NCBI GenBank assembly: GCA_021414165.1
Contig: JAIOPA010000478.1
Coordinates: forward strand, 1-7,685
Origin: Candidatus Eiseniibacteriota bacterium
GTDB taxonomy: Bacteria; Eisenbacteria; RBG-16-71-46
Length of the DNA: 7,685 nucleotides
Direction: 5' to 3'
Positions 5,993 through 7,685 of the stretch are shown in pieces; position 1 is the first letter of the stretch, and each line of letters begins with the position of its first letter. The notes below the pieces were generated by a model. The model saw nothing but the letters and a program-made list of their open reading frames with translations, did no database searches and had not been told where the DNA came from. A program made the translations under genes and the position numbers.

Positions 5993-7685
5993 CTACTGGA
6001 TCGTGATCGTGAACGGCATGCGGGCCTGGGCCGCGCCTCGCGACAACGAGCTGGCGCGATACCACGTGGCCAGGTCGCGCATCGCGGGCACGATGGCCTC
6101 GTCGCTGTCGCCGTCCTCGAACAGGTTGCCGAGCCACTGCTGCACGAACGTGCGGCGCGGCCGCGGATACACATCCACCACGATGTCGGCATCGTCGTCG
6201 ATCTTGGCGCGCGTGCGCGCCATGTCGAACGCCGTCTCGAGCCCGCCCAGCGTGTCGACCAGTCCACGCTGGCGCGCCGCGATGCCGGACCACACGCGGC
6301 CCTGCCCCACCGAATCGATGACCGCGGGATCCATGCCGCGGCCCTCGGCCACGCGCGCCAGGAACACGCCGTAGAACTGCTCCAGACTCTTCTGGTAGCG
6401 CTCGAGTTCCTCGGGGCTGAAGTCGGTGAACGGCGACAGCATGGCCGCATGCTTGCCGCGCGTGATCGTCTCCACGTTCAGGCCCAGCTTGCGATACAGC
6501 CCGAGCATGTTGAGCTTGCCGCCGAACACGCCGATCGAGCCCGTGATCGTGCCCGGATCGGCCACGATCGCATCGCCGGCGCACGCCAGGTAGTAGCCGC
6601 CCGAGGCCGCCACATCGCCCATGCTCACGATGACCGGCTTCTCGCGGCGGACGCGGCGGATCTCCTGCCACACGGCATCCGACGCATCGCCCGAGCCACC
6701 GGGGCTGTCGATGCGCAGCACCACCGCGCGGATGTTCTTGCGCGAACGGATATCGCGTAGCGCTTCCACCAGCGTCTCATCGCCCACCGCGCGGCCGCCG
6801 AACGGATTGTCGCGGCTCTTGCCCGAGATGATCTCGCCCTCGGCCACCAGCAGTGCGATGTGCTCACCCGTGCCGCCGCCGCCCTCCTGCGCGTAGCGCA
6901 GCATGGAGCCCGTGCCCAGACGATCGCCACTCGCGTGCGTGGCCATGGAATCCAGGTCGGCCTCGGCGAGCAGCGTGTCGAGCAGTCCCAGCTGGAGCGC
7001 CTCGCGCGCCGTGTACGGACCACCGTCGATCAGCGAGCGCACGCTGTCGGCCGGGATCTGGCGCGCGACCGCGATCGAATCCACCAACAGGCCATATGTG
7101 TCGTCGAGCAGCGACTCCATGGCCGCGCGCGCATCGGGCGACAGCGAATCGCGCGTATACGTCTCCACCGCGGACTTGAAGCGGCCGACGTGCGCGAAGT
7201 TCGGCTTGATCCCCAGCTTGTCGTAGGCGCCCATCATGAACATGGCCGAGGCCGACAGGCCGTCCAGTTGCAGCGTGGAGACGGGCGGCATGGCGAGCTG
7301 GTCCGCGACCGAGGCGAGCACGTACTCCTTCTCGCCGCCTCCATCGAGACTGGCGTAGACCCGTTTGCCACTCGCCTGGAACGCGCGGAGTGCCGCGGCC
7401 ATCTCGCTCACTCGCGCCCAGCCCCAATCCACGCCCTCCAGATGCAGGACGATCGCGTCGACCGAACGATCCTCGGCGGCGTTGTAGACCGCGAACAGCA
7501 GATCGTGGAACGTCGGGCGCTCCTTGCGGAACACGTCGAGCGACATGCTGGGCGGAGCGGGGCCCTCGTCCACGGAATATGGCACGTCGAACAACAGCAC
7601 GCGCGGCGCGATCGTGGTGTGCAGCGGGCGTCGCACTCGTTCGGCGACATTCAGCAGCACGGCACCGAGCGCGATGAACAGTGCG
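5993..7685 (-). CDS. sppA: SppA, signal peptide peptidase, two-domain (67K) type; N-terminus off right edge
   Basis: SppA is a membrane-anchored serine/lysine protease (family S49) that degrades leftover signal peptides in or at the cytoplasmic membrane. About 563 residues are visible. The frame is open to the window edge and begins inside a hydrophobic stretch, ALFIALGAVLLNV, taken to be the N-terminal membrane anchor; a GTG at 7660 falls within it and is probably not the true start. Both S49 domains are present. The first carries GRFKSAVE with the general-base Lys (codon 7177-7175). The second carries DSPGGSG and GDVAASGGYY with the nucleophile Ser (codon 6604-6602), followed by ITGSIGVFGGK. 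This Lys-then-Ser order across two domains is that of E. coli-type SppA, not the short SppA36 form. The stop is TAG, and the gene converges on the cytochrome gene with a shared terminator. Confidence 0.94.
   Translation of the reverse strand, partial: ALFIALGAVLLNVAERVRRPLHTTIAPRVLLFDVPYSVDEGPAPPSMSLDVFRKERPTFHDLLFAVYNAAEDRSVDAIVLHLEGVDWGWARVSEMAAALRAFQASGKRVYASLDGGGEKEYVLASVADQLAMPPVSTLQLDGLSASAMFMMGAYDKLGIKPNFAHVGRFKSAVETYTRDSLSPDARAAMESLLDDTYGLLVDSIAVARQIPADSVRSLIDGGPYTAREALQLGLLDTLLAEADLDSMATHASGDRLGTGSMLRYAQEGGGGTGEHIALLVAEGEIISGKSRDNPFGGRAVGDETLVEALRDIRSRKNIRAVVLRIDSPGGSGDASDAVWQEIRRVRREKPVIVSMGDVAASGGYYLACAGDAIVADPGTITGSIGVFGGKLNMLGLYRKLGLNVETITRGKHAAMLSPFTDFSPEELERYQKSLEQFYGVFLARVAEGRGMDPAVIDSVGQGRVWSGIAARQRGLVDTLGGLETAFDMARTRAKIDDDADIVVDVYPRPRRTFVQQWLGNLFEDGDSDEAIVPAMRDLATWYRASSLSRGAAQARMPFTITIQ

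Noticed and set aside
5227..6006. A 259-codon plus-strand frame overlapping the cytochrome c gene
   Set aside because: It covers the cytochrome in another frame, crosses the terminator hairpin, and has no family resemblance or ribosome-binding site.
1..7685. A novel defence, mobile or biosynthetic system
   Set aside because: All sizeable coding space is explained by well-known housekeeping families. I see no transposase, integrase, toxin-antitoxin pair, CRISPR repeats or long unexplained frame.

Overview
The window is GC-rich bacterial DNA with dense genes and strongly G/C-ending codons. It holds four blocks: an operon on the minus strand (ruvC-ruvA-ruvB-queA), a minus-strand elongation factor G-like gene just upstream of it, a small plus-strand cytochrome c gene, and a minus-strand sppA gene cut by the right edge. 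A periplasmic cytochrome c and a two-domain SppA fit a respiring, probably Gram-negative bacterium. The high GC, the divergent EF-G and the extended RuvB would suit Gemmatimonadota or a similar deep phylum. That placement is a guess from style; nothing here fixes the taxon.

Layout, in plus-strand order: queA, N-terminal 113 codons (1-339, minus); ruvB (366-1517, minus); ruvA (1514-2194, minus); ruvC (2191-2733, minus). A 237-bp spacer follows, with several hairpins and a 10-bp direct repeat. Then come the EF-G-like gene (2971-5082, minus, GTG start) and a 454-bp divergent intergenic region with two dyads and candidate promoters. After that are the cytochrome c gene (5537-5920, plus), a perfect 15-bp-stem terminator (5942-5975) shared by convergent genes, and sppA (5993-7685, minus, 5' end missing).

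The three ruv genes are transcribed C-A-B and joined by ATGA stop/start overlaps, which points to translational coupling. RuvA binds the Holliday junction, RuvB drives branch migration and RuvC cuts the junction. QueA, a queuosine tRNA-modification enzyme, follows ruvB in many bacteria and probably shares the transcript. The EF-G-like gene is separated from ruvC by two hairpins and may be a separate unit. The cytochrome gene looks monocistronic, with its own promoter-like sequence, Shine-Dalgarno site and terminator.

This is essentially a housekeeping region. I found no mobile element, CRISPR array, tRNA/rRNA gene or defence system, and no convincing new system. The points most worth a second look are the unusual GTPase motifs of the EF-G paralogue, especially NMMD where NKxD is expected, the hairpins around the ruvC ribosome-binding site, and the dyads in the divergent intergenic region.
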